A DNA stretch of 15,704 nt. Origin: Bacteroidales bacterium UBA3816 (lineage in GTDB: Bacteria; Bacteroidota; Bacteroidia; Bacteroidales; P3). Of this stretch, positions 5,647 to 12,054 are shown one piece after another. Positions within the stretch are counted from its first letter, which is position 1; every line of letters begins with the position of its first letter. The notes beneath the pieces are model-generated. The model had not been told where the DNA came from, searched no databases, and worked only from the letters and a program-made list of their open reading frames with translations. The stretch lies in the NCBI GenBank assembly GCA_002368955.1, contig DFDY01000025.1, forward strand, positions 1-15,704. Reading direction: 5' to 3'. A program made the translations under genes and the position numbers.

Positions 5647-5849
5647 ACAGCATAATAGCCATATTGTAGTCTTTAAAGATTTATTATTGGATTATTTGGC
5701 AGGAAATCATATGACAGCAATGTATAATCGACAATCATATACTCTTTAATGTGAAAAATGTCAGTTCGCATTTTAAACAGGATATTGCCATAGAATCCTT
5801 ATCGTATCGCATCCCTTAGGATTAATCTACAACTCAGCGTTGAACTTGT
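5647..5849. other. AT-rich spacer with weak traces of eroded coding sequence
   Basis: No gene, RNA or promoter matching TAnnTTTG was found here. Short protein-like stretches appear in two frames (for example FKDLLLDYLAGNHMTAMYNR ending near 5748, and NVKNVSSHFKQDIAIESLSY just after in another frame). They may be remains of one decayed gene, but the evidence is thin. Confidence 0.35.
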
Positions 5850-5851
5850 AA

Positions 5852-5911
5852 CAAGAATTTAGGATAAAACACAAGCACACATACGAAAACCGGAATAATT
5901 GCGTTATTTGA
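5852..5911 (+). pseudogene. C-terminal remnant of a second copy of the 107-residue small gene
   Basis: Between a stop at 5849-5851 and TGA 5909-5911 the frame reads QEFRIKHKHTYENRNNCVI. The gene at 1691-2014 ends QQFLNYKHTYENQNNHVI, so the last 12 residues match with only two changes and the preceding Q-x-F is also shared. Upstream the similarity fades. The remnant ends 12 bases before the DUF4062 gene, as its intact relative ends 11 bases before the AAA ATPase. Confidence 0.6.
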
Positions 5912-5923
5912 AAAAAGGATATT
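5871..5923 (+). repeat. Junction repeat, copy 2 (leader of DUF4062 gene)
   Basis: Second copy of the sequence at 1974-2025, in the same orientation, 3.9 kb away. Differences in the coding part are five transitions. The A-rich leader GAAAAAAGGATATT ahead of the ATG at 5924 is also similar to that of copy 1. Confidence 0.75.
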
Positions 5924-7153
5924 ATGAGTCGTAGAACGGTTTTCATCAGCAGTGTTCAAAGCGAGTTTGCCAAGGAACGTAAACTTCTGGCTGATTACAT
6001 TCGGCAGGATGCATTGTTCTCGATGTACTTTGAACCATTCCTGTTTGAAGAGCTACCCGCTCAAGATAGGTCTGCCCAAACGGCATATCTTGAACAAGCT
6101 GCCAATGCTGAAGTTTACCTGTTATTGATGGGTGAGAAATACGGATATGAGGATGGTGAGGGTGTTTCTCCCACCGAGCGTGAATACAATATAGCCACCT
6201 CAAACCACGCTTATCGTTTGGCTTTTATCAAGGGAACAGAACATCAAGAACCTAAAGAAGAAGCCTTCAAGCAAAAGATTGACAACGCCGTTATTCGCAA
6301 CACTTTTACGTCATACGAAGAATTACAAAGTGGGGTATATGCTTCGCTAGTGGAGTATATGACATCGCACCAGATTCTGCGCAATGGTCCTTTCGATGCC
6401 ACTATCCACCCTGATGCCGGGATTGATGATCTCGACAAAGAGAAGATACGTTGGTTTGTAGGACTGGCGCGTGAAAAGAGACAGTTTCCATTGCAGTATT
6501 CCGAAGCGAACATCCGTCAGATTCTGCTTAGCCTGCACCTGATAACGGACGATAATCGACTCAAGAATGCGGCGCTTTTGTTATTCGCAAAGGACGTTCA
6601 GAAATGGTTTACATCTGCCACAATCAAGTGTGCACACTTCTACGGAACCAAAATACAGAAACCAATAGCGTCACAACAGATTTACGGAGGGAGTGTTTTT
6701 GAAATGGTGGATCTGGCGGTAGGTTTCGTAATGAGCCGCATAGACCAACGTGTGGGAGAACGCACACGTTCCGCACAAGTAGATGTCACCCCCGAACTGC
6801 CGGCACAGGCCGTAACAGAGGCCATTGTTAATGCAGTGGTACATCGCAGCTATACAAGCAACGGTAGCGTTCAAGTGATGCTATTCAAAGACCGCCTGGA
6901 GGTTTGGAACCCTGGCAAATTGCCACAGGGAATGACCATTGCCAAGTTGAACAAAGAGCATACCTCCAATCCCGTCAACCCCGTACTTGCCAATCCCGTT
7001 TATCTTGCCGGCTATATTGAGCAGATGGGGACGGGAACGACTGACATTATAGACCACTGCCTATCATACGGACTTCGCAAGCCAGAATTCCATCAAGATG
7101 AAGATTTAGAGCTATTTTATGGAGGCCAGAAGTGCAAGAAGAAGGTAAAGTAA
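5924..7153 (+). CDS. DUF4062 / HATPase_c_4 (RecG C-terminal-like) ATP-binding protein, 5' part of a frameshifted gene
   Basis: A 409-residue product. Residues about 4-90 form a DUF4062 domain (RRTVFISSVQSEFAKERKLL, later EVYLLLMGEKYGYED and SPTEREYNIA), a TIR/SLOG-like sensor domain common in STAND and defence proteins. Residues about 170-395 follow AlbA/RecG-C-like ATP-binding proteins: DNRLKNAALLLFAKD (210-224), the N-box EAIVNAVVHRSY (299-310), NPGKLP (329-334) and MGTGTTDII (368-376), a GHKL-type ATP pocket. In relatives the middle is preceded by an AlbA_2 domain; here DUF4062 takes that place. The last 10 residues (GGQKCKKKVK) are out of register: one extra T in the TTTT at 7115-7118 would restore LWRPEVQEEGK and join the next frame. 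It is probably a cytoplasmic sensor or regulator. No promoter was found. Confidence 0.8.
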   Translation: MSRRTVFISSVQSEFAKERKLLADYIRQDALFSMYFEPFLFEELPAQDRSAQTAYLEQAANAEVYLLLMGEKYGYEDGEGVSPTEREYNIATSNHAYRLAFIKGTEHQEPKEEAFKQKIDNAVIRNTFTSYEELQSGVYASLVEYMTSHQILRNGPFDATIHPDAGIDDLDKEKIRWFVGLAREKRQFPLQYSEANIRQILLSLHLITDDNRLKNAALLLFAKDVQKWFTSATIKCAHFYGTKIQKPIASQQIYGGSVFEMVDLAVGFVMSRIDQRVGERTRSAQVDVTPELPAQAVTEAIVNAVVHRSYTSNGSVQVMLFKDRLEVWNPGKLPQGMTIAKLNKEHTSNPVNPVLANPVYLAGYIEQMGTGTTDIIDHCLSYGLRKPEFHQDEDLELFYGGQKCKKKVK

Positions 7154-7449
7154 CAGGTACAGAAGGAGTACAAGAAGGAGTACAAGAAAGAGTACAAGAA
7201 AGAGTACAAGAAAAAGGCAACATTATCAAAATTGTGTTGGCCATTCGAGGGAATACTGTATCGGCAGACGAGATAAAGAAAAAAATGAACCTGAAAGGTC
7301 GTTCAAGTTTTACCACACGCTATTTACACCCATCTATCAATTTGGGATATGTGAGTATGCTTTATCCGGATACTCCCAGACGCCGCGACCAAGCCTATTA
7401 CCTAACAGAAAAGGGATTACAGCTGCTTTCTGAATTGTTGAAAAAATAG
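7132..7449 (+). CDS. Winged-helix C-terminal part of the DUF4062/HATPase gene, separated by frameshift
   Basis: The open frame can be read from about 7114 (I-L-W-R-P-E) and, if initiated separately, from GTG 7132. It encodes a repetitive linker, VQEGVQERVQERVQEKG, then NIIKIVLAIRGNTVSADEIK and a YLHPSINLGYV segment followed by PRRRDQAYYLTEKGLQLL, which looks like a winged helix. GHKL-type AlbA/RecG-C-like proteins usually end with exactly such a linker and DNA-binding domain, so this is most likely the displaced tail of the preceding gene and not an independent gene. It has no own leader and overlaps the preceding frame by 22 bases. Together the two parts would make about 508 residues. The stop is 4 bases before the next gene. 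Confidence 0.7.
   Translation: MQEEGKVTGTEGVQEGVQERVQERVQEKGNIIKIVLAIRGNTVSADEIKKKMNLKGRSSFTTRYLHPSINLGYVSMLYPDTPRRRDQAYYLTEKGLQLLSELLKK
7168..7215 (+). repeat. Four tandem 12-bp units encoding a VQE-type linker
   Basis: Units start at 7168, 7180, 7192 and 7204, each GTACAAGAA plus three purines (GGA, AGA, AGA, AAA), with a shorter degenerate unit before them at 7157. They encode VQEG/VQER/VQER/VQEK. The unit length is a multiple of three, so copy-number change would alter only linker length. Confidence 0.85.
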
Positions 7450-7453
7450 TCTT

Positions 7454-8740
7454 ATGCACATTGCAAGAACCATTGGCAACAAGGAGCTTTGGCGGCGGGA
7501 GAAGACGCTTTTCTTAACGTCGAGGCGGACGCCGCTGGGGTGCTATGAGAAGGTGTTTCGGTGGGTGGAGGAGTTCGATAGGGGGCAGTGTGCGGTGTGC
7601 TTCAACACGTCTGAGCTGGAAGAGGAGGTATTGAAGGCGCTGCTCGTATGCCACGTGCCGACGGTGCTGGTGGTGACAGGCAAGTTCCGCAACACATACA
7701 ACGTGCAGATTGAGCAGGCGCTGAAAGAGAACCGCCTGCTTGTCTTCGTGTTGCAACGCGAGGAGAGCGACGGCAAAGGCTTCGAGGCGCGTCTGCGCAA
7801 CTGGTGGACCATCCGACAGGTGCAGCACATCGTCTGCGGCTATATCAACCCCAACGGCAGCATCTTCGGCCTGCTGACGGGACACAGCGACGTCACCCAT
7901 CTGCTCGACAATACCGACCTGAAAGTGGCAGAACCCAATGAAAAGCCCCACCGTTGGACGGTAGCCGAGGACAAACGGCTGCTACGCATGTACTACGAAG
8001 ACATGGGCATCCACGCCATCCACAAGGCCATCGACCGCCCCTACAGCACCGTCTACCTGCGCATCAAGTCGATCACCATGAGCGACGAACTGCTGAAAGG
8101 ACGCGAGTTCGAAGACCACGTGCTGGAGCTGCTGGGCGTGGCAGATAACGACAAGCTGACCCTCAAGGAATGGCGAGGCGACAAGAGCCTGCCCGGCATC
8201 TACCCCGAGGGCAACAGCAACCCCGACCTTATTCTTGAATACGACGGTTGCCCCTTCGCCATAGAGTGCAAATGGCGGAGCCATATGCCCAAAGAAATCA
8301 GCAAAGAGCTGCTGCCTCCAGCCAGAGTGGCCCTCTTCGAGAAATATGCCACGGAACACCGCATGCCCGTCTTTCTCCTCCTTGGCATCGGTGGCTTACC
8401 CAGCGACCCGGATGTACTATACGTATCACGATTGGATATGCCTGACAGCGTAGATTCAATTTACAAAAATGTCACTACTCCTGCCAAATTACTTGACAGC
8501 ATAATTGATCTCCTCACAAATTCCAAACCCTGTCTCCCGGACTATAAAGTGCAAAGCAGACTTACTTATCCCAAAGCATACGCACCTTGGAAGAAAGATG
8601 AGGACGCAATTCTAATTGAGCTATTCCGCCAGAGGAAGCCACTGGATGAAATGTCAGTCATATGCCAACGTAGTCCTAAAGGTGTGGCGGCAAGACTATG
8701 CAGGCTTGGATTAATTCAAAAAAGAAGTCAATGGCAATAG
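7454..8740 (+). CDS. SLOG/Rossmann-like + Myb/HTH + PD-(D/E)XK nuclease + HTH multidomain protein
   Basis: A 428-residue cytoplasmic protein with four recognisable parts. Residues about 15-150 form a Rossmann-like alpha/beta region (TLFLTSRRTPLGCYEKVFRW, PTVLVVTGKFRN, NRLLVFVLQ, VQHIVCGYINPNG) recalling SLOG or DprA-like nucleotide-binding folds. Residues 166-208 are a Myb/SANT-like helical segment (HRWTVAEDKRLLRMYYEDMG, then a basic YSTVYLRIKSI helix). Residues about 214-330 contain a restriction-endonuclease-like core: GREFEDHVLELLG with Glu218/Glu220, NPDLIL with Asp258, and FAIECKW with Glu271 and Lys273. Residues 376-422 repeat the Myb/HTH pattern (YAPWKKDEDAILIELFRQRK). I infer a ligand-sensing DNA-targeting nuclease, possibly in defence. 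It starts 4 bases after the winged-helix frame. The first about 960 bases are GC-rich; from about 8430 the gene becomes AT-rich. Confidence 0.72.
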   Translation: MHIARTIGNKELWRREKTLFLTSRRTPLGCYEKVFRWVEEFDRGQCAVCFNTSELEEEVLKALLVCHVPTVLVVTGKFRNTYNVQIEQALKENRLLVFVLQREESDGKGFEARLRNWWTIRQVQHIVCGYINPNGSIFGLLTGHSDVTHLLDNTDLKVAEPNEKPHRWTVAEDKRLLRMYYEDMGIHAIHKAIDRPYSTVYLRIKSITMSDELLKGREFEDHVLELLGVADNDKLTLKEWRGDKSLPGIYPEGNSNPDLILEYDGCPFAIECKWRSHMPKEISKELLPPARVALFEKYATEHRMPVFLLLGIGGLPSDPDVLYVSRLDMPDSVDSIYKNVTTPAKLLDSIIDLLTNSKPCLPDYKVQSRLTYPKAYAPWKKDEDAILIELFRQRKPLDEMSVICQRSPKGVAARLCRLGLIQKRSQWQ

Positions 8741-8766
8741 CGTTATCCTGATTTGCTCTGCCGAGG

Positions 8767-8934
8767 GTGCGGAGTGTGGAGAACCAGCAGGAGGCCAAAG
8801 AGCTCGGCGAGTCGACGGCGCCGTACCAGGAGGAGCAGGGGAGCGTCATCCTCGACCGCAACTACCGCCACAGGAACAAGAAGGTGGAAACTACCGCGCC
8901 TAACCACTGCCCAATTAACGCTTTCAACCACTGA
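8767..8934 (+). pseudogene. GC-rich coding remnant of unknown origin
   Basis: Between an in-frame TGA at 8749-8751 and TGA 8932-8934 the frame reads, from a GTG at 8767, VRSVENQQEAKELGESTAPY, then QEEQGSVILDRNYRHRNKKV and about 15 more residues. The Glu/Gln-rich helix followed by a basic stretch and strongly GC-biased third positions look like real protein sequence, while the flanking bases do not. No start or leader is convincing, so it is probably the truncated end of a lost gene. A family could not be assigned. Confidence 0.4.
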
Positions 8935-8972
8935 CTCTCTCTGGGCAAACAGAACTAAATGTCCCGACACCA

Positions 8973-9003
8973 TTTGCCATTTGGATTATTCTTCGTATCT
9001 TTG
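8973..9003 (+). promoter_or_regulatory. Bacteroidota-type promoter of the DUF1295 gene
   Basis: TTTG (8973-8976), 19 bp spacing, TATCTTTG (8996-9003): full match to TTTG/TAnnTTTG. Transcription would begin near 9010, about 27 bases before the ATG at 9037. Confidence 0.75.
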
Positions 9004-9011
9004 CATTTTGT

Positions 9012-9027
9012 ATTTTACATGTAAAAT
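9012..9027. promoter_or_regulatory. Perfect 16-bp palindrome at the transcription start, possible operator
   Basis: ATTTTACATGTAAAAT is an exact inverted repeat that begins a few bases after the predicted transcription start and ends 9 bases before the ATG of the DUF1295 gene. A dimeric repressor bound here would block initiation or early elongation. The protein is unknown. Confidence 0.5.
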
Positions 9028-9036
9028 CTAAAGATT

Positions 9037-9840
9037 ATGACAGAACTCCTTATTCTCTTTGCAGTATCGCTCGCGGTGAGTGCCGTGGGCTGGAAGTATT
9101 TCATCTATTTCTTCAGCCTGGGCTACGGCTACGGCATCGTGGCGCTGGCGGTGGCTATGATGGTGATGTTTGGCGGCGTGCTTTCGGCGCCCACGGCTGT
9201 CTTATGCTGTCTGCTCATCGTATTCGGAATGCGGCTGGGCACCTACCTGCTGATGCGTGAGCGTAAGGCGACGGCCTACCGCAAAATCCTTTACGAACCC
9301 TCCCTCCAGAAGAAAAAACCTGTGGGTGTCATCATTTCCGTATGGCTCTTCTGTGCCATCCTCTATGTGCTGCAGGTAAGTCCTGTGGCATTCCGCCTGA
9401 CGAACACCCAGACCGGGGTTCAAGTCAGCGACCTCTGGGCATGGATTGGTGCCGCCATGGTGCTTTGCGGCATCCTGCTCGAAGCCTTTGCCGACATGCA
9501 GAAAAGTGCCGCCAAGAAGCGCAACCCTAAGCGTTTTGTCGACACTGGTCTCTACCGCATCGTCCGCTGCCCCAACTATCTGGGCGAGGTCACCATCTGG
9601 ACCGGGGTCCTACTCAGCGGCATAGGCGCAGGGCTCTCCTGGTGGCAATGGCTCATCGCTGCCATCGGCTACATCGGCATCGTCTACGTCATGTTCAGCG
9701 GTGCCCGCCGTCTGGAGCTGCGCCAGAACGAGGTCTATGGCTCTGACCCCGAATACCAGGCCTACGTCAAGAAGACCCCCATACTGATCCCCCTGCTGCC
9801 TATCTACAGCGTCGAACGCTACAAATGGCTCCAAGCTTAA
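9037..9840 (+). CDS. DUF1295 family membrane protein (steroid 5-alpha-reductase / ICMT-like)
   Basis: A 267-residue integral membrane protein with about seven hydrophobic segments (for example residues 2-20, 33-65, 98-116, 133-150, 184-220). The conserved C-terminal half contains KRNPKRFVDTGLYRIVRCPN, then YLGEVTIWTG and a late EYGSDPEYQAYVKKTPILIP-type ending (here EVYGSDPEYQAYVKKT), the hallmarks of DUF1295 and the related isoprenylcysteine methyltransferase/steroid reductase superfamily. In that fold the GLYRxxRHPNYxGE region binds the cofactor; here the usual His is Cys (RCPNY). The substrate of bacterial members is mostly unknown; lipid or isoprenoid reduction or methylation is inference. 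It has its own promoter with a palindrome at the start site and a strong terminator 43 bases after the stop, so it is monocistronic. Confidence 0.88.
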   Translation: MTELLILFAVSLAVSAVGWKYFIYFFSLGYGYGIVALAVAMMVMFGGVLSAPTAVLCCLLIVFGMRLGTYLLMRERKATAYRKILYEPSLQKKKPVGVIISVWLFCAILYVLQVSPVAFRLTNTQTGVQVSDLWAWIGAAMVLCGILLEAFADMQKSAAKKRNPKRFVDTGLYRIVRCPNYLGEVTIWTGVLLSGIGAGLSWWQWLIAAIGYIGIVYVMFSGARRLELRQNEVYGSDPEYQAYVKKTPILIPLLPIYSVERYKWLQA

Positions 9841-9882
9841 ACCCAATGCTGGCTCCTGATAGGCTGTGGCCAAGCGACATAT

Positions 9883-9920
9883 CCCCATGGGCAAACCACC
9901 TCTCACCCATGGGGTTTTTT
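9883..9920 (+). terminator. Intrinsic terminator after the DUF1295 gene
   Basis: Stem CCCCATGGG (9883-9891) with CCCATGGGG (9906-9914), 14-base loop, followed by six T (9915-9920). It lies in the convergent gap before the - strand genes. Confidence 0.9.
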
Positions 9921-10022
9921 GTAAACGCTACCTCGACAGCTTCCTTTGAAGCAGTCTACACTAGTTAATTGAATCTGGATTCAGGATGTCGCCTAGACCG
10001 ATCCTACTGTGAACTACTATAA

Positions 10023-10850
10023 TTACCAGTCTTGGACAGTACGGGTTTTGAAGGGGCAGAGGCGGAAGCCTACCTGCACCATGACTAGCGTGGGGTTGAG
10101 GTTGGTATAAACGACATGCTGGGTGGTGGTGTTTTCAACCATCTGGCCATAGACACTGTAGCGAACGGTAGTATTGCGGTCCCAGGTGAGGGGACTTGCG
10201 CCCAGCATGTAAAAGGCGGCACCCAGGGTGACTTTTTTCCTAAATAGGAATCCCGCGCCCAATCGAAAGGCCAAGGTGTTGGCCTGGCCGTATACACGGA
10301 TGTCCTCGTTGTTGAACTCGGCAAACTGCTGGCCGTCGGTCTGGGTCCAAGAATCTGTGGCGTAGGCGAGGGTCCAGGGGGTGATGCGGCGCAGGTTGAT
10401 GCCTGCCAAGGCTTCGCCATAGAGGTCAATACCCTTGGTGACCGGATAGGCATAACGCAGCCCCAGCAGGATGGGGATATTACGGAACTTGGGAAGTTCC
10501 ATCAGGTATTTGCTGCACTGGCTGTAGCGGGCCTGATAGATGTATTCGTAGTAGTCTTCCACATCTCGGTTGACACCGCTCTGCATAAACTCGGCACTCG
10601 CCACCACTTCCAGTGAGGGATGGACGGGGAGGGCGAAACTCAGGTCCACTCCTGCGGCCCATCCTTTACCGGCACCAGCCAGGTGCTGATGCCCTTCGGA
10701 AAACATCCAGCCGTTGTCGCTCATGCGCGACTCGGCATAGAACCCTTGCGGCAGGGTCCACCCACCGTGTAGCCCCACATAGAATTGGGCCCGTCCCTGC
10801 GATGCCAGAAGCAGAAACAGTATTAACAAGGAATAAAACCTGAATCTCAT
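10023..10850 (-). CDS. Outer-membrane beta-barrel protein
   Basis: A 275-residue protein with a signal peptide (MRFRFYSLLILFLLLASQGR, cleaved before Gln22 in the usual Bacteroidota A-Q position), followed by QFYVGLHGGWTLPQGFY, a typical first strand. The rest alternates amphipathic strands rich in Gly, Tyr and Phe (WAAGVDLSFALPV, LEVVASAEFM, IPILLGLRYAYPV, GIDLYGEALAGINLR, FRLGAGFLFRKKVTLGAAFY, LVMVQVGFRL), as in small 8-10-strand porin-like barrels (OMP_b-brl class). It has no known ligand. It lies downstream of fabD on the same strand, separated by 116 bases that contain a strong hairpin, so it probably has its own promoter, although none of TAnnTTTG type was clear. No strong terminator of its own was seen; the convergent gap holds the + strand one. 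Confidence 0.85.
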   Translation of the reverse strand: MRFRFYSLLILFLLLASQGRAQFYVGLHGGWTLPQGFYAESRMSDNGWMFSEGHQHLAGAGKGWAAGVDLSFALPVHPSLEVVASAEFMQSGVNRDVEDYYEYIYQARYSQCSKYLMELPKFRNIPILLGLRYAYPVTKGIDLYGEALAGINLRRITPWTLAYATDSWTQTDGQQFAEFNNEDIRVYGQANTLAFRLGAGFLFRKKVTLGAAFYMLGASPLTWDRNTTVRYSVYGQMVENTTTQHVVYTNLNPTLVMVQVGFRLCPFKTRTVQDW

Positions 10851-10895
10851 TGGAATTGATAGTATATAGTTTGGTTTGTTGTTATGTACATAATT

Positions 10896-10946
10896 GAGTT
10901 AATAGTTAATAGTTGTAGGGGTGCTACAATTATTAACTATTAACTC
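10896..10946. terminator. Long AT-rich hairpin between fabD and the beta-barrel gene
   Basis: Twenty-three bases (10896-10918) pair with 10924-10946, all matched except one G-U/C-A position, around a 5-base loop GGGTG. It starts 20 bases downstream of the fabD stop. It lacks a T-run on either strand but should stop transcription or protect 3' ends. The arms consist of repeated TTAATAG, so it may also be a mobile palindromic repeat. Confidence 0.6.
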
Positions 10947-10966
10947 TATTGACTAATAACTAAACA

Positions 10967-11851
10967 TCATTGAGCGCTGTGGGCGTCGACCTCAGCGTTG
11001 ATGCGTTTGACCATGCCCTGCAGGGCGGTGCCGGGACCCACTTCGATAAACTCAGTTGCACCGTCTTTGATCATGTTCTGCACGGTGGCAGTCCAGCGGA
11101 CGGGCGAGGTGAGCTGTTTGATAAGGTTCTGCTTTATCTCCTCGGGGTTAGCGTGAGGCAGTGCATCCACATTCTGATAGCAGGGGCAGACGGGCTGGTG
11201 GAACTGGGTCTTGTCGATGGCGGCGGCCAGTTCGACACGGGCGGGCTCCATCAGAGGGCTGTGGAATGCGCCGCCTACGGCCAGTGGGATGGCACGGCCT
11301 TTCAGTTCCTTCAACTTATCGGAAGCCTTGGCAACACCCTCCATGGTGCCGCTGATAACCAGCTGGCCAGGGGTGTTGTAGTTGGCTGCCACCACCACGT
11401 CGCCCGCGGCGGTAACCTCTGCGCAGACATCCTCAACGGTCTTGTCGTCCAACTTGACGATAGCAGCCATGGTGGAGGGGTGCATCTCGCAGCATTTCTG
11501 CATAGCGTTGGCACGTGCAATCACCAAGCGCAGGCCGTCTTCAAAATCCATGGCACCGGCTGCCACCAATGCGCTGAATTCGCCCAACGAGTGGCCGCCA
11601 ACCATCTCAGGTTTAAAACTCTCGCCCAAATATTTGGCCAAGATAACGCTGTGGAGGAACACGGCAGGCTGGGTGACCTTGGTCTGCTTGAGGTCCTCGG
11701 GGGTACCCGCAAACATCAGGTCGGTGATACGGAATCCGATAATATCGTTAGCGCGTTCAAACATGTCGTGGCACTGGGCGTTGTTCTCATAAAGGTCCTT
11801 GCCCATGCCCACAAACTGGGCTCCCTGTCCGGGAAAAACGTATGACTTCAT
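10967..11851 (-). CDS. fabD: Malonyl-CoA:ACP transacylase FabD
   Basis: A 294-residue cytoplasmic enzyme of fatty-acid synthesis that moves malonyl from CoA to acyl carrier protein. All key residues are present: the oxyanion-hole GQGAQ (8-12, Gln11), the nucleophile in GHSLGEFSAL (Ser88), the malonate-binding Arg113 in IARANAMQ, the catalytic His197 in GGAFHSPLM, and the late EVGPGTALQGMVKR. Length and start (MKSYVFPGQGAQ) are typical of the family. The gene is on the - strand, preceded by the heptamer repeat array and followed by a long hairpin, so it appears monocistronic. GC content is high and codon use matches the neighbouring core genes. A 291-codon antisense frame across it is only a shadow. 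Confidence 0.97.
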   Translation of the reverse strand: MKSYVFPGQGAQFVGMGKDLYENNAQCHDMFERANDIIGFRITDLMFAGTPEDLKQTKVTQPAVFLHSVILAKYLGESFKPEMVGGHSLGEFSALVAAGAMDFEDGLRLVIARANAMQKCCEMHPSTMAAIVKLDDKTVEDVCAEVTAAGDVVVAANYNTPGQLVISGTMEGVAKASDKLKELKGRAIPLAVGGAFHSPLMEPARVELAAAIDKTQFHQPVCPCYQNVDALPHANPEEIKQNLIKQLTSPVRWTATVQNMIKDGATEFIEVGPGTALQGMVKRINAEVDAHSAQ

Positions 11852-11939
11852 AGTCTCTTAAATAATGTGGGCTCTGTTAGTTATCTGACCGTCCTGATGG
11901 TAGAGCCCTTTATCCACCACACGGCATTTTGTTTCAATC

Positions 11940-12054
11940 CTCAATTCTCAATTCTCAACTCTCAATTCTCAATTCTCAACTCTCAATTCTCAATTCTCAA
12001 CTCTCAATTCTCAATTCTCAACTCTCAATTCTCAATTCTCAACTCTCAATTCCC
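11940..12054. repeat. Heptamer tandem array (CTCAATT type) between the flippase and fabD
   Basis: Four exact 21-bp units begin at 11959, 11980, 12001 and 12022, each built of three heptamers (CTCTCAA, TTCTCAA, TTCTCAA). They are preceded by a partial unit from 11940 and followed by a partial one that ends in TCCC. About 16 heptamers in all, with no spacers. On the - strand the array reads TTGAGAA, and its last unit supplies the final Asn codon and TGA stop of the flippase gene. A degenerate cluster of the same heptamer occurs at 15643-15678. Confidence 0.92.

Noticed and set aside
7114..7120. Programmed -1 ribosomal frameshift site
   Set aside because: ATTTTAT does not fit the X-XXY-YYZ slippery heptamer in the reading frame and no downstream pseudoknot is evident; a one-base deletion in the T-run is simpler.
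10970..11845. 291-codon + strand frame
   Set aside because: Antisense shadow of fabD, which has all catalytic residues on the - strand.
11940..12054. Array resembling a CRISPR
   Set aside because: Units are 7 or 21 bp directly joined, with no spacers, no leader and no cas genes.
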